Source: Actinomadura spongiicola
GTDB taxonomy: Bacteria; Actinomycetota; Actinomycetes; Streptosporangiales; Streptosporangiaceae
DNA: 64,000 nucleotides
Reading direction: 5' to 3'
Assembly (NCBI RefSeq): GCF_003432485.1
Contig: NZ_QVNQ01000002.1
Span: forward strand, 186,001-250,000
Positions within the stretch are counted from its first letter, which is position 1. The number at the start of each line of letters is the position of its first letter. A model generated the notes under the pieces. The model saw nothing but the letters and a program-made list of their open reading frames with translations, ran no database searches and had not been told where the DNA came from. Position numbers and translations under genes: made by a program. Shown here piece after piece: positions 8,141 to 16,897 of this stretch.

Positions 8141-11100
8141 ATGACAACGGAAGGTGTGTTCTTCCGGGTCCTCGGGCCGCTGGCGGTCAGCGTCGGTGGG
8201 GTCGCCGTCGCGCCGCCGCGTTCGCCCGTCCTGCAAGGGCTGCTCGGGGTGCTGCTCCTGGCACGGGGAGAGCCGTTGACGACCGGTCGGCTCACCGAGC
8301 TGGTCTGGACGGACCGCGCGGGCGAGACCAGCCGCGAGTCCGTCCACGTCGGCGTGTCACGGCTGCGCAAGTGGCTGACCCGGCTCGATTCCGGTCGGTC
8401 GTGCCGGATCGAGATCCGCTACCAGGACGGCTACCTCCTGCACTGCACGGCGGACCGCTCCGACATCGGCCGGTTCCTCTCGCTCGCCGAGGAGGCCCGC
8501 GGGCTGACCGAGCCGGACCGCCTGTACCGGACGCTGTCGTCGGCGTTCGCGGAACGTCGGGGGCCGCTCCTGGCGGGCCTGTCGCGCATCGACCGGGAGG
8601 ACGCGCTCGTCCGCGGCATCGAGGAGGAGATCCGGCGGACCGCCATGGACTTCGCCGCCGCGGCCATGGAGGCGGGCACCCCGGAGGGCGCGGTCCAGGC
8701 GGTCGGCGCGCTGAGCGCGGAGCTCCCGTTCGACGAGCCGCTGCACGCCGCGCTCATCGACCTGCTGACGGCGAGCGGACGTCCGGCGGAGGCCCTTCAG
8801 ACGTACCGCAGGCTCAGCGAGCATCTCTCCGCCGAACTCGGCGTCGAACCGAGCGAGGACGTCCAGCGCGCGCACCTGCGGGTCCTGTCCGCCACCCGCA
8901 CGGTCGAGGAGGCGGAAGCCGACCCCGGGCCCCCGGTGCCGGTCCCGCCACCCGCCCAACTTCCGCCCGACATTCCCGACTTCACCGGCCGGAGCGCCGA
9001 GGTGGTGGAGCTGGCCGAGATCCTCATAGGAGGCGGCGGCACGCCCCCGCACCGGACGGTCGCCGTCGCCACCGTCGCGGGCATGGGCGGGGTCGGCAAG
9101 ACCACGATGGCCGTGCACGTCGCCCACCAGGTGGCGAACTTCTTCCCGGACGGGCAGCTGTACGCGAACCTGCACGGCGACTCGGTGACCCCCGCCGACC
9201 CGGGGGAGCTGCTCGGCCGGTTCCTGCGCACGCTCGGCATGTCCGGGGCGGGCATCCCGCCGTCCCTGGACGAACGGGTCGCGCTCTACCGCAGCCGCCT
9301 CGCCGGGAACAAGGTCCTCGTCGTGCTCGACAACGCCGCCGACGAACGCCAGGTGCGCCCGCTGCTGCCCGGCACCGCGGACGCGGCCGTGCTCATCACC
9401 AGCCGCAACGCCCTCATCGGGCTGGAGGGCGCCAAACCGCTCAACCTCGACGTGCTGCCGTCCGCGCAGGCCGTCCAGCTGATCACCAACATCATCGGCG
9501 AGCAGCGCGTCGCGGCAGAACCGGAGGCCGCGGTGGAGATCGCCCGGCTGTGCGGTCAGGTGCCGCTGGCGGTGCGCATCGCCGCGGCCCGGCTGCTGGG
9601 CCGCGGCCACTGGACGCTGTCGCGCCTCGCCGAGATCCTGCGGGAGGAGCGCAGCCGCCTCGACGAACTCGTCGCCGGTGACCTGGAGGTGCGGGCCGGG
9701 TTCGAGATGAGCTACCGGCTGCTGCCCGCGGAGACCCGGCGCGCGTTCCGGCTGATGGGGCTGCTCGACGCCCCCGACTTCGCGTGCTGGACGGTCGCCG
9801 CCCTCCTCGAACGTCCCATGCACGAGGCGCAGGGGCATCTGGAGACGCTGATCGACGCGCACCTGGTGGGCGTCACCGGTCTGGACGCGACCGGGCAGCT
9901 CAGGTACAGGCTGCACGATCTGCTCCGCCTGTACGCGCGTGAGCTGGCCGAACGCGACGATTCCGCGCCGCAGCGCGCGGCGGCGCTGCGGCGGGCCCTC
10001 GGCGGCTGGCTGGCGCTCGCCGAGGAGGCCGCCGAGCACGTCCCCGGGCCCTGCTACGCCGCGATCCACGGCCCCGCGCCACGCTGGTCACCGCCGGGCG
10101 CCGTCACGTCACGGCTGCTCGCGGACCCGATGAAGTGGTTCGACGCCGAACGGGCCGCGCTGGTGGCCGAAGTCGGTCAGGCCTGCGAGCTGCGGCTGAC
10201 GGACTACGCGTGGGACCTGGCCACGTCCATGGAGAAGTACTGCGACGTCCGCGGCCTGTACGACGACTGGCGCCACATCCACAAGGCGGCGCTGAAGCTG
10301 TGCCGGGAGACGAACAACAGGCGCGGCGCGGCCGTGGTTCTGCGCGGGCTGCTGGAGGTCACCACCTGGTCGTCCAACACCGGGTCCGCCCCGGCGATGG
10401 GCCGTATGCGCAGGCTCGCCGTCCTGCTCCTCGACCTGTTCACCGAGCAGAACGATCCGGTCGGGATCGCCGACGCGATGGTGGCGATGGTGTGGGCGCA
10501 GGTCGCCGCGGGCGAGCAGGCCGAGGCGCTGGCCATGGCGGAGCGCGCCCTCCGCGTCGCACGCGACGCGGACTACGCCGGGGGGCAGGTGCGGGCCCTG
10601 CACGTCATGGCCGTCGCCTACGGCGAGGGCAACCCGCACGACGCCCTGAAATGCGTGGAGCAGGCCCGGGTCGTCGCGGCGGAGCTCGGCAACCCGCGGC
10701 AGACCGCGACGATGGTGCAGTTCCTCGGCGCCGCCCGCGCCCTGTGCGGCGACCTCGTCGGCGGCAAGGAGCTGCTGGACGAGTCGATCATGATGGCGCG
10801 GAACCTCGGTGACCGCTATTTGGAGACGTTCTCGCTGCTCTACCTCGCCAGGCTGTTCATCGCGACCGGGGACGGCCGGGCCCGGTCGACCCTCGACCTG
10901 GCGCTCACCTATAGTCAGGCGGGCAACTTCCGCCACCACCTCGCCGACGCGCTGAGCGTGCTCGGCGAGTTGAACCTGGCGGAGGGCGACGTGCCGGAGG
11001 CCGTCGAGTGCCTCGAACGCGCGGTCAAGGTCTGGCGGACCCGCGGGTGGATCCCGTTCCTCGCCCGGACCCTGCGCACCCTCGGCGACGCGTACGCCGC

Positions 11101-11227
11101 CGCGGGCGACCACGAGGCGGCCCGCACCAGCTGGACGGAGGCACGCGAGCTGTTCGACCGGATCGACGACGCCGCGGGCCACTCCTCCGTGGAGGAACGG
11201 CTGACCTCCGAGGACATGATCGGCTAA
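8141..11227 (+). CDS. AfsR/SARP-type transcriptional regulator (winged helix-BTAD-NB-ARC-TPR)
   Basis: About 1,028 aa. The N-terminal ~95 residues form an OmpR-like winged helix (FRVLGPLAVSVGG ... SVHVGVSRLRKWL). A bacterial transcriptional activation domain follows to about residue 255, then a Pro-rich linker, an NB-ARC ATPase with a P-loop at about residues 311-320 (AGMGGVGKTT) and Walker-B KVLVVLDNA, and C-terminal TPR helices. The order matches large AfsR-type SARPs that activate secondary-metabolite genes in response to nucleotide state. ATG 8141 is preceded by GGAAG at good spacing and is preferred over the in-frame GTG at 8117. No biosynthetic genes are nearby, so the target is unknown. 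Confidence 0.88.
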   Translation: MTTEGVFFRVLGPLAVSVGGVAVAPPRSPVLQGLLGVLLLARGEPLTTGRLTELVWTDRAGETSRESVHVGVSRLRKWLTRLDSGRSCRIEIRYQDGYLLHCTADRSDIGRFLSLAEEARGLTEPDRLYRTLSSAFAERRGPLLAGLSRIDREDALVRGIEEEIRRTAMDFAAAAMEAGTPEGAVQAVGALSAELPFDEPLHAALIDLLTASGRPAEALQTYRRLSEHLSAELGVEPSEDVQRAHLRVLSATRTVEEAEADPGPPVPVPPPAQLPPDIPDFTGRSAEVVELAEILIGGGGTPPHRTVAVATVAGMGGVGKTTMAVHVAHQVANFFPDGQLYANLHGDSVTPADPGELLGRFLRTLGMSGAGIPPSLDERVALYRSRLAGNKVLVVLDNAADERQVRPLLPGTADAAVLITSRNALIGLEGAKPLNLDVLPSAQAVQLITNIIGEQRVAAEPEAAVEIARLCGQVPLAVRIAAARLLGRGHWTLSRLAEILREERSRLDELVAGDLEVRAGFEMSYRLLPAETRRAFRLMGLLDAPDFACWTVAALLERPMHEAQGHLETLIDAHLVGVTGLDATGQLRYRLHDLLRLYARELAERDDSAPQRAAALRRALGGWLALAEEAAEHVPGPCYAAIHGPAPRWSPPGAVTSRLLADPMKWFDAERAALVAEVGQACELRLTDYAWDLATSMEKYCDVRGLYDDWRHIHKAALKLCRETNNRRGAAVVLRGLLEVTTWSSNTGSAPAMGRMRRLAVLLLDLFTEQNDPVGIADAMVAMVWAQVAAGEQAEALAMAERALRVARDADYAGGQVRALHVMAVAYGEGNPHDALKCVEQARVVAAELGNPRQTATMVQFLGAARALCGDLVGGKELLDESIMMARNLGDRYLETFSLLYLARLFIATGDGRARSTLDLALTYSQAGNFRHHLADALSVLGELNLAEGDVPEAVECLERAVKVWRTRGWIPFLARTLRTLGDAYAAAGDHEAARTSWTEARELFDRIDDAAGHSSVEERLTSEDMIG

Positions 11228-11282
11228 CAGGAAGCCTTCTTTCCGGTTAGCGATCGGTAAGGCACCCCCCGCTAGCTTCGTT

Positions 11283-11318
11283 GCCGTACCGGGAAACGAC
11301 CCGAAATCCCGGTACGGC
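11283..11318. terminator. perfect 12-bp stem-loop downstream of the SARP gene
   Basis: GCCGTACCGGGA at 11283-11294 is exactly complementary to TCCCGGTACGGC at 11307-11318 with a 12-nt loop. It lies 56 bp after the SARP stop. There is no U-run, which is usual for actinomycete terminators. A dimer operator is a less likely alternative. Confidence 0.6.
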
Positions 11319-11401
11319 GAACGGTGAGCCACTTCCCCGTGGGGCCCGACTGACGCGGGGGCGCAGTTGGCCACAGGCCCCGTCGCCGGCGGGCGGCAGC
11401 C

Positions 11402-11442
11402 ATGGCGGGCCGGGATCTCCCCTCCCGGTCCCGGCCCGCCAT
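11402..11442. terminator. perfect 14-bp stem-loop, bidirectional terminator
   Basis: ATGGCGGGCCGGGA at 11402-11415 pairs exactly with 11429-11442 around a 13-nt pyrimidine-rich loop. It lies 32 bp beyond the stop of the leftward amidase gene and is the second stem in the gap between convergent genes, so it probably ends transcription from both sides. Confidence 0.7.
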
Positions 11443-11473
11443 ACCGTCGCCGTCCCGAAGTCCGGGCCGGGTC

Positions 11474-12877
11474 TCAGAGGCGCGGTCGCGGCAGCGGCGG
11501 CAGGACGGCCTCGATCGCCTCGCCGATGGCCAGCAGGCGCCCGTCGGACGAGTCGGGTCCGACGATCTCCAGTCCGATCGGCAGCCCGTCGCGGGACGTC
11601 CCCGACGGGATCGACAGGCACGGCAGTCCCGCGCTGCTCGACGCGTTCGTGTTGCGGATGTAGGTGAGGAAGGTGTCCACCGGCCTGCCGTTGAGTTCGA
11701 CCGTGCGGTCCTCCCCGATGGGACGGTGTGGACGAGCGGGCAGCGGCGTCGTCGGCACCACGAGGGCGCTCACATCGTGCTCGGCGAAGTAGCGGGCGTA
11801 GGCCGCGCGAAGCGCCGGACGATGCACGATGAGGGCCTCCCGGTACTCGGCGCCCGACACCCAGTCCTTGTCCAGGACGGATTCGAGTGTCTCCTTGACC
11901 CGGGGGATGGCTACCTGGTCGACCAACTCCCGCAACGTCAACGGCGCGGCGTGCTGATACAGGTAGGCCGACAACTCCCGTCCCACCTCGTACAGCACCA
12001 CTGGAAGGTCGACCAGTTCGTTCAGCCGCTCCAGGTCAGGAAGGTCCTGCTCCACCAACACCGCACCCCGTGCGGCGAGCACCGACAGGGCGTTCTCGGT
12101 GGCCGCAGCGACGTCGGGATCCAGATCGTCGTAGAAGAACCCACGCGGCACCCCGAGCCGCAGACCGGCCAGCTCAACGGTCCGCGGCTCAGAGTCGGCT
12201 GTACCGGGTGCGCAGATGCGGTCGATGAGGCGGACGTCCGCCACTGATCGAGCGAGCGGACCGAGGGTGTCGCGGGTGGCGGAGATGGGGATGACGCCGC
12301 GCCCGTCGTAGCGTCCGTGGGTGGGACGGAAGCCGACGCAGCCGCACAGGGCGGCGGGAATGCGGCAGGACCCCCCGGTGTCGGCGCCGATGGCGGCGGG
12401 AACGAGGCCGGCGCCGACACCGGCGGCGGTGCCACCGCTGCTGCCACCGGGAATGTGGTCGTCACCGTAGGGGTTGCGGACGATCCCGTAGGCGGGGTTG
12501 TTCCCGGTCATCCCGAACGACAGCTCGCCGAGGGCCTGCTTGCCCATGAGCGTGCCGCCCGCGTCCCGTAGCGCCCGGGCGATGGGCGCGTCGCGCCGCG
12601 GCCGCCAGGCGCGGAGGGCGGGGGTGGCGGCGGTGGTGGGCAGGTCGGCGGTGTCGACGATGTCCTTGAGCGCGAACGGCAGCCCGTACAGGGGGCCGGG
12701 CCGGTCGGTCAGCGATCGCCGGACGAGGTCGGGCTCGTGGGTGATGTAGGTGTTGAGCCGGGCGAGCCGCTCGGTCCGGTCGAGGAGCGCCTCGACGTAA
12801 TCGGCGAGCTTCAGATCACCGTCGCGTAGCCGCCGGACGGCCTCGACCGCCGACAGCCAGTGCAGATCCTCCGTCAC
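11474..12877 (-). CDS. amidase-signature family amidohydrolase
   Basis: 467 aa. The Ser-cisSer-Lys catalytic set of amidase-signature enzymes is visible: the lysine in PFALKDIVDTAD (about residue 71), the cis-serine in IPGGSSGGTAAGVGAG, and the nucleophile in GADTGGSCRIPAA. Length and motif order are normal for the family. It hydrolyses a C-N amide bond of a small substrate; the overall look is closer to stand-alone amidases (indoleacetamide/mandelamide type) than to GatA, since no gatB or gatC neighbour exists. Cytoplasmic. It is transcribed leftward, away from the TetR gene's start, possibly from the same message. Confidence 0.85.
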   Translation of the reverse strand: MTEDLHWLSAVEAVRRLRDGDLKLADYVEALLDRTERLARLNTYITHEPDLVRRSLTDRPGPLYGLPFALKDIVDTADLPTTAATPALRAWRPRRDAPIARALRDAGGTLMGKQALGELSFGMTGNNPAYGIVRNPYGDDHIPGGSSGGTAAGVGAGLVPAAIGADTGGSCRIPAALCGCVGFRPTHGRYDGRGVIPISATRDTLGPLARSVADVRLIDRICAPGTADSEPRTVELAGLRLGVPRGFFYDDLDPDVAAATENALSVLAARGAVLVEQDLPDLERLNELVDLPVVLYEVGRELSAYLYQHAAPLTLRELVDQVAIPRVKETLESVLDKDWVSGAEYREALIVHRPALRAAYARYFAEHDVSALVVPTTPLPARPHRPIGEDRTVELNGRPVDTFLTYIRNTNASSSAGLPCLSIPSGTSRDGLPIGLEIVGPDSSDGRLLAIGEAIEAVLPPLPRPRL

Positions 12878-12935
12878 GATGCGTTCCTTTGCTGGGTCAC
12901 CCGGGTGCCGGGTCAGGGGAGGGAGCCGGAAGGTC

Positions 12936-13529
12936 TCAGCGGTCGGAGGGCGCGGCGAGCGCGGCGGTGAACATGGTGGTGAGTCGGTCGGTGAGCTCCG
13001 CCGGGTCGGCGGCGCGCAGATCGTCGAGGCCGAGGACGCGGCGGACGGAGCCGACGCCCATGAGGACCGTGCCCGCCAGGAGCGCTCGGGCGCGGGCGTC
13101 CGGGCCGTCCAGCTGCGCGACCAGCGGCCCGACGAAGACGTCCTCCAGATGGCGGAGCAGGATCTCCTTGACCTCGGGATGTCCGGCCGACCGGTCCAGC
13201 ATCCGCGAGATGGGGGTGCCGCACCGCTGGTCGGTCTGCCGGACGAAGTGCTCGGCGAGCCGGCGGGGCAGACCGTCCGGATCGCCGGCGACGACCTCGC
13301 GCAGCGTGGACTCCCCGGCCAGGACCTCGCCGAACAGCGCCGCCTTGGAACCGAAGTACCGGTTGACCAGCGCCATGTTCGCCTCGGCCCGCGCCGCGAT
13401 CATGCGGACCGTGACGCCGTCGTAGCCGTGCTCGCCGAACAGGTCGCGGGCGGCGGCCAGGATGCGCCGCCGGGTCGCCTCCCGGTCGCGTTTCGGCCGG
13501 ATGTGCTCGGTCTCGTCCTTGACCTGCAT
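12936..13529 (-). CDS. TetR-family repressor
   Basis: 197 aa. The N-terminal helix-turn-helix lies at about residues 15-60 (TRRRILAAARDLFGEHGYDGVTVRMIAARAEANMALVNRYFGSK), followed by an all-helical ligand domain. ATG 13529 has AGGA ten bases upstream and is preferred to the GTG at 13535, which would overlap that site. The gene diverges from an EmrB/QacA-type exporter with only 79 bp between them and a palindrome over the exporter promoter, so it most likely represses the exporter and itself and is released by the exported compound. Confidence 0.87.
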   Translation of the reverse strand: MQVKDETEHIRPKRDREATRRRILAAARDLFGEHGYDGVTVRMIAARAEANMALVNRYFGSKAALFGEVLAGESTLREVVAGDPDGLPRRLAEHFVRQTDQRCGTPISRMLDRSAGHPEVKEILLRHLEDVFVGPLVAQLDGPDARARALLAGTVLMGVGSVRRVLGLDDLRAADPAELTDRLTTMFTAALAAPSDR

Positions 13530-13576
13530 CGTCACATCCTGACGACCGGTCAGCCTCGGTGTCCAGCCCGGCCGGG

Positions 13577-13606
13577 TTGCGGAGTAAACAAGCGTCTACA
13601 TAATAT
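13577..13606 (+). promoter_or_regulatory. efflux-gene promoter with candidate TetR operator
   Basis: TTGCGG at 13577-13582 and CATAAT at 13599-13604 (16-bp spacer) form a good promoter pointing at the MFS gene. An imperfect palindrome GTANAC-N4-GTNTAC at 13584-13599 fills the spacer, so a bound TetR dimer would block RNA polymerase. The predicted transcript start is within a few bases of the ATG at 13609, implying a leaderless mRNA. Confidence 0.6.
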
Positions 13607-13608
13607 AC

Positions 13609-15249
13609 ATGCAAAGCACAGGTAACCATGGGGGCAGGGTGGCTCAGGCGAGCGTGGCGGCGTACGACCCGGTAGGAACCGCGCCGCGGTACACGAACCG
13701 CCAGATCTTGAAGCTCCTCTCCGGCCTGATGATGGCGATGCTGACCGCGATGCTGTCCAACTCGGTCATCGCGACGGCGCTGCCGACGATCGTCGGCGAC
13801 CTCGGCGGTCAGGACAGACTGTCCTGGGTGGCGAGCGCGTCCCTGCTGACCATGACCGCGTCCACCCCGCTGTGGGGGAAGCTGTCGGACATCGCGGGCC
13901 GCAAACTGATGTTCCAGACCGCCCTGCTGCTCTTCGTGGTCGCCTCGATCGGCGCGGGGCTGTCCCAGAACATCGGCCAGCTCATCGCGGCCCGCGCTGG
14001 CCAGGGCCTCGGCGCCGGCGGCCTGTCCGCGCTCTCCCAGGTGATCCTCGGGGACGTGGTCGAGCCCCGGCAGCGTGGCCGCTACGCGGGCTTCATCGGC
14101 GCCGTGTTCGGCGTCGCGACCGTCGCCGGGCCCCTGGTCGGCGGCTTCATCGTGGACGCCGACGCGCTCGGCTGGCGCTGGTGCTTCTACGTCTGCGTGC
14201 CGCTCGCCGTCATCGCGTTCTTCGTCATCCAACGCGTCCTGACGCTGCCGAGAGTGCGCCGCGACACCCGCGTCGACGTCTTCGGCGCCGTCACGATCAC
14301 CGGCGGCGCCGCCGTCCTGATGCTGCTGCTGTCCATGGGCGGCAAGCAGTTCCCGTGGCACTCCGCCTGGACGTACACGCTGGTCGGCGTCACCGTCGCG
14401 CTCCTCCTGCTCGCGGTCGTCGCCGAACGCGGCGCCCGCGACCCGATCCTGCCGCCCTGGCTGTTCCGCAACCGGACTTTCGTGCTCGCCTCACTCGGCT
14501 CGATCTGCATCGGCACGGCCATGTTCGGCGTGCTGATCTACGTCCCGCAGTACCTCCAGATCGTCAAGGGCATGAGCCCCACGGCCTCAGGCTTGATGAC
14601 GCTGCCGCTGGTCATCGGCATGCTGATCACCGCCACCGGCTCCGGCCAGATCGTGACCCGGACCGGCCGCTACAAGATCTTCCCGGTGGTCGGGACGCTG
14701 TGCATCGGCATCGCGATGTTCCTGCTGTCACGGCTGCACACCGACTCCTCGAACACGCTCATCGGCGTGGACCTCGCCGTCCTCGGCATCGGCATGGGCC
14801 TGACCTTGCAGATCCTCATCCTCGCCGCGCAGAACGCCGCCGCGCCCGCCGACCTGGCGTCCACGACGTCGGGCGTCTCGTTCTTCCGCAACCTCGGCGG
14901 CGCGATGGGCGTCGCCGCCTTCGGAGCGATCCTTACGAACCGGGTCACTTCGGAAATCGCCTCCGGCTTCCGCGCCGCCGGAATTCCCGGCTCCTCCGAC
15001 GACGCCCTGCGCGGTTCCCCGGCCGAGATCCAACAACTCCCCGAAACCGTCAAGGACATCGTCCGAGAAGCCTTCACCAGCTCCCTGGAAACCGTCTTCC
15101 TGGCCGGAATCCCCATCGCCGTCGTCGGCTTCCTCGCCGTCCTCGCCATGAAGGAACACCCTCTACGCGGAAAGCCGGTCACGCGGAACGACGTCCCCGA
15201 AGCCGTGCAGGACGGCGTGAGCCCGCCGGGCGGCTCCCTCAGCCGATAG
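13609..15249 (+). CDS. DHA2-family (EmrB/QacA-like) multidrug MFS exporter
   Basis: 546 aa with about 14 hydrophobic helices, the length and topology of the DHA2 family. Motifs include LDxTIVN-like NSVIATALPTIVGDLGG near residues 50-65, GKLSDIAGRKLMF (motif A, about 98-110), and motif C-like GAVFGVATVAGPLVGGFIV. It is proton-driven export of hydrophobic or antibiotic compounds across the membrane. Its start at 13609 would be leaderless from the promoter just upstream; GTG 13639 is an alternative. Regulation by the divergent TetR protein is likely. Confidence 0.87.
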   Translation: MQSTGNHGGRVAQASVAAYDPVGTAPRYTNRQILKLLSGLMMAMLTAMLSNSVIATALPTIVGDLGGQDRLSWVASASLLTMTASTPLWGKLSDIAGRKLMFQTALLLFVVASIGAGLSQNIGQLIAARAGQGLGAGGLSALSQVILGDVVEPRQRGRYAGFIGAVFGVATVAGPLVGGFIVDADALGWRWCFYVCVPLAVIAFFVIQRVLTLPRVRRDTRVDVFGAVTITGGAAVLMLLLSMGGKQFPWHSAWTYTLVGVTVALLLLAVVAERGARDPILPPWLFRNRTFVLASLGSICIGTAMFGVLIYVPQYLQIVKGMSPTASGLMTLPLVIGMLITATGSGQIVTRTGRYKIFPVVGTLCIGIAMFLLSRLHTDSSNTLIGVDLAVLGIGMGLTLQILILAAQNAAAPADLASTTSGVSFFRNLGGAMGVAAFGAILTNRVTSEIASGFRAAGIPGSSDDALRGSPAEIQQLPETVKDIVREAFTSSLETVFLAGIPIAVVGFLAVLAMKEHPLRGKPVTRNDVPEAVQDGVSPPGGSLSR

Positions 15250-15344
15250 TTCCGTCGTTCGGCGATTTGCCGGTAACCATGTGATCTTTACGTCTTCATG
15301 CGATACTCCCGTCGCTGGTCAGGTGGGTGGGAGGGGCGGCGGGG

Positions 15345-16856
15345 ATGACGCGTGCGCAGAAGAAGCAGAAGAAGAGGCGACCGAGCGCGATCAGGTTCGC
15401 GGTCGTCGGGTGGGTCGCGGCGGCCGTCTGCGGGCTGCTGCTGACCCTGCTGGTCAGGGACTTCATGGCGCTCGGCGCCGAGTCCGGCGGCTCCTGCGGG
15501 ACGCGGCGCGGCCCCTGCCCCAACCACTGGGGCCTGATCTTCGCCCTGTCCTTCCTTCCGCTGATGATCCTCGTACCGCTGGCCTGCTACACGCTGTACA
15601 AGGCGCGGCGCCATGCCTGGATCGCCGGACTGGTCGCGGCGGCTGTCTGCGTCTACCCCGGCTGGCTCCTGTTCGACGTCGTTCACGGGCCGACGCTGAA
15701 GTTCGCCTGGTCGGCGCCGCACGACCGGGGCTCCGACACCGACACCGAGGGCATCTGGGTCTCCGGTGACCTCGTGGTGCGGGGCACCTTCGACGGCCTC
15801 ACCGCCTACGCCGCCGGAACCGGCAGGCGGGCATGGCACTCCGTCCTGCCCCGCCGCGACACCCTCTGCGCCATGACCCGGACGGCCGACCAGGGCATCG
15901 GACTGATCGCCCACGAACCCGGCTCCGGCCAGTGCGCCTCGATCAACGCGATCGACACCGCCACCGGCAGGTCGCTCTGGACCCTGACCCTCCCGGCGGG
16001 CCGCCCGTCGCTCGACAAGGAGGCCGACTCCCTCGCCATCGCCGGAACCACGGGCGTCTACCGGACGAACGACACCATCGGGGGCTTCACCGTCCGCGAC
16101 GGCAAGACGCTCTGGCGGTCGGAGCACAAGCTCGACGGCTGCGCCTTTCAGTGGGTGGCCGGGACGCCCACCCAGATCCTCGTGGGGGAGCGCTGCACCC
16201 GGCCGGGTGACCCCCGCATGCCGCCGGTCGGCTTCAGCCAGTTCGTCCGCGCCCTCGACCCGGCGACCGGACGCGAGTTGTGGAAGACGGACCTCCAGGT
16301 GGTCGGCAATGCCACCGTCGACCTCGCCAACGTCGCCCCGCTGGTGGTCGCGGTGCGCGAGTCCGACACCCGGGGCAGGAAATCTCTGATGGCGTTGGAC
16401 GTCCAGGGCCGCGTCACCGCGACCGTCCCCACCGACGACCCCGACCGGATCATCGACACCCACGACCGGGCGTTCGTGTCGGCGGTCCCGACCCGGAAGA
16501 TCGTCGTCGCCCGCGACACCCTCGTCGCCGTCGCCCGCGCCGAAGCGGGCGGATACACCCTGGTGGGCTACCGCCTCAGCGACGGCCGCCTGCTGTGGAC
16601 CAGCGAGAAAAGCCGTAACACGATCGCGGCCATCGCCTTCGACGGTACGAACGTCTTCACGCTCACGTCCCACGTGAGCACGCTTCAACTGCGCTCGTTC
16701 GACCCGTCCACGGGCAAGGAACGCACGTCGGCGGTCGTTCCGTCCCGCTGGAACGACTCCCGCGCACACATCCTCCCCGCCCCGCCCGGCCTGATGGTCG
16801 CCGCCTCCTCAGGCCGCACTCCCTACCACCCCCTAAGGCTGATCCCCCACCCCTGA
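15345..16856 (+). CDS. membrane-anchored PQQ-like beta-propeller protein
   Basis: 503 aa from ATG 15345, which has a GGGAGGGG ribosome site ahead; GTG 15327 is rejected because it lies upstream of that site. A basic head (QKKQKKRR) is followed by three hydrophobic helices in the first ~125 residues, then ~370 residues with PQQ-type blade repeats such as GLTAYAAGTGRRAWH, INAIDTATGRSLWTL, FVRALDPATGRELWKT and SFDPSTGKER. Such propellers act as extracytoplasmic binding scaffolds, and most actinomycete members bind no PQQ. Two cysteine pairs lie in the loops. No pathway partner is evident. Confidence 0.75.
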   Translation: MTRAQKKQKKRRPSAIRFAVVGWVAAAVCGLLLTLLVRDFMALGAESGGSCGTRRGPCPNHWGLIFALSFLPLMILVPLACYTLYKARRHAWIAGLVAAAVCVYPGWLLFDVVHGPTLKFAWSAPHDRGSDTDTEGIWVSGDLVVRGTFDGLTAYAAGTGRRAWHSVLPRRDTLCAMTRTADQGIGLIAHEPGSGQCASINAIDTATGRSLWTLTLPAGRPSLDKEADSLAIAGTTGVYRTNDTIGGFTVRDGKTLWRSEHKLDGCAFQWVAGTPTQILVGERCTRPGDPRMPPVGFSQFVRALDPATGRELWKTDLQVVGNATVDLANVAPLVVAVRESDTRGRKSLMALDVQGRVTATVPTDDPDRIIDTHDRAFVSAVPTRKIVVARDTLVAVARAEAGGYTLVGYRLSDGRLLWTSEKSRNTIAAIAFDGTNVFTLTSHVSTLQLRSFDPSTGKERTSAVVPSRWNDSRAHILPAPPGLMVAASSGRTPYHPLRLIPHP

Positions 16857-16897
16857 CCAACGCGAACGGCTCCGCCGGGAGGACGAGGCCGCCCCGC

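Noticed and set aside
12913..14361. Long minus-strand open frame spanning the TetR/MFS region
   Set aside because: It is a GC-driven shadow: low-complexity Arg/Gly/Asp-rich translation, opposite to genes with clear domains and operator/promoter between them.
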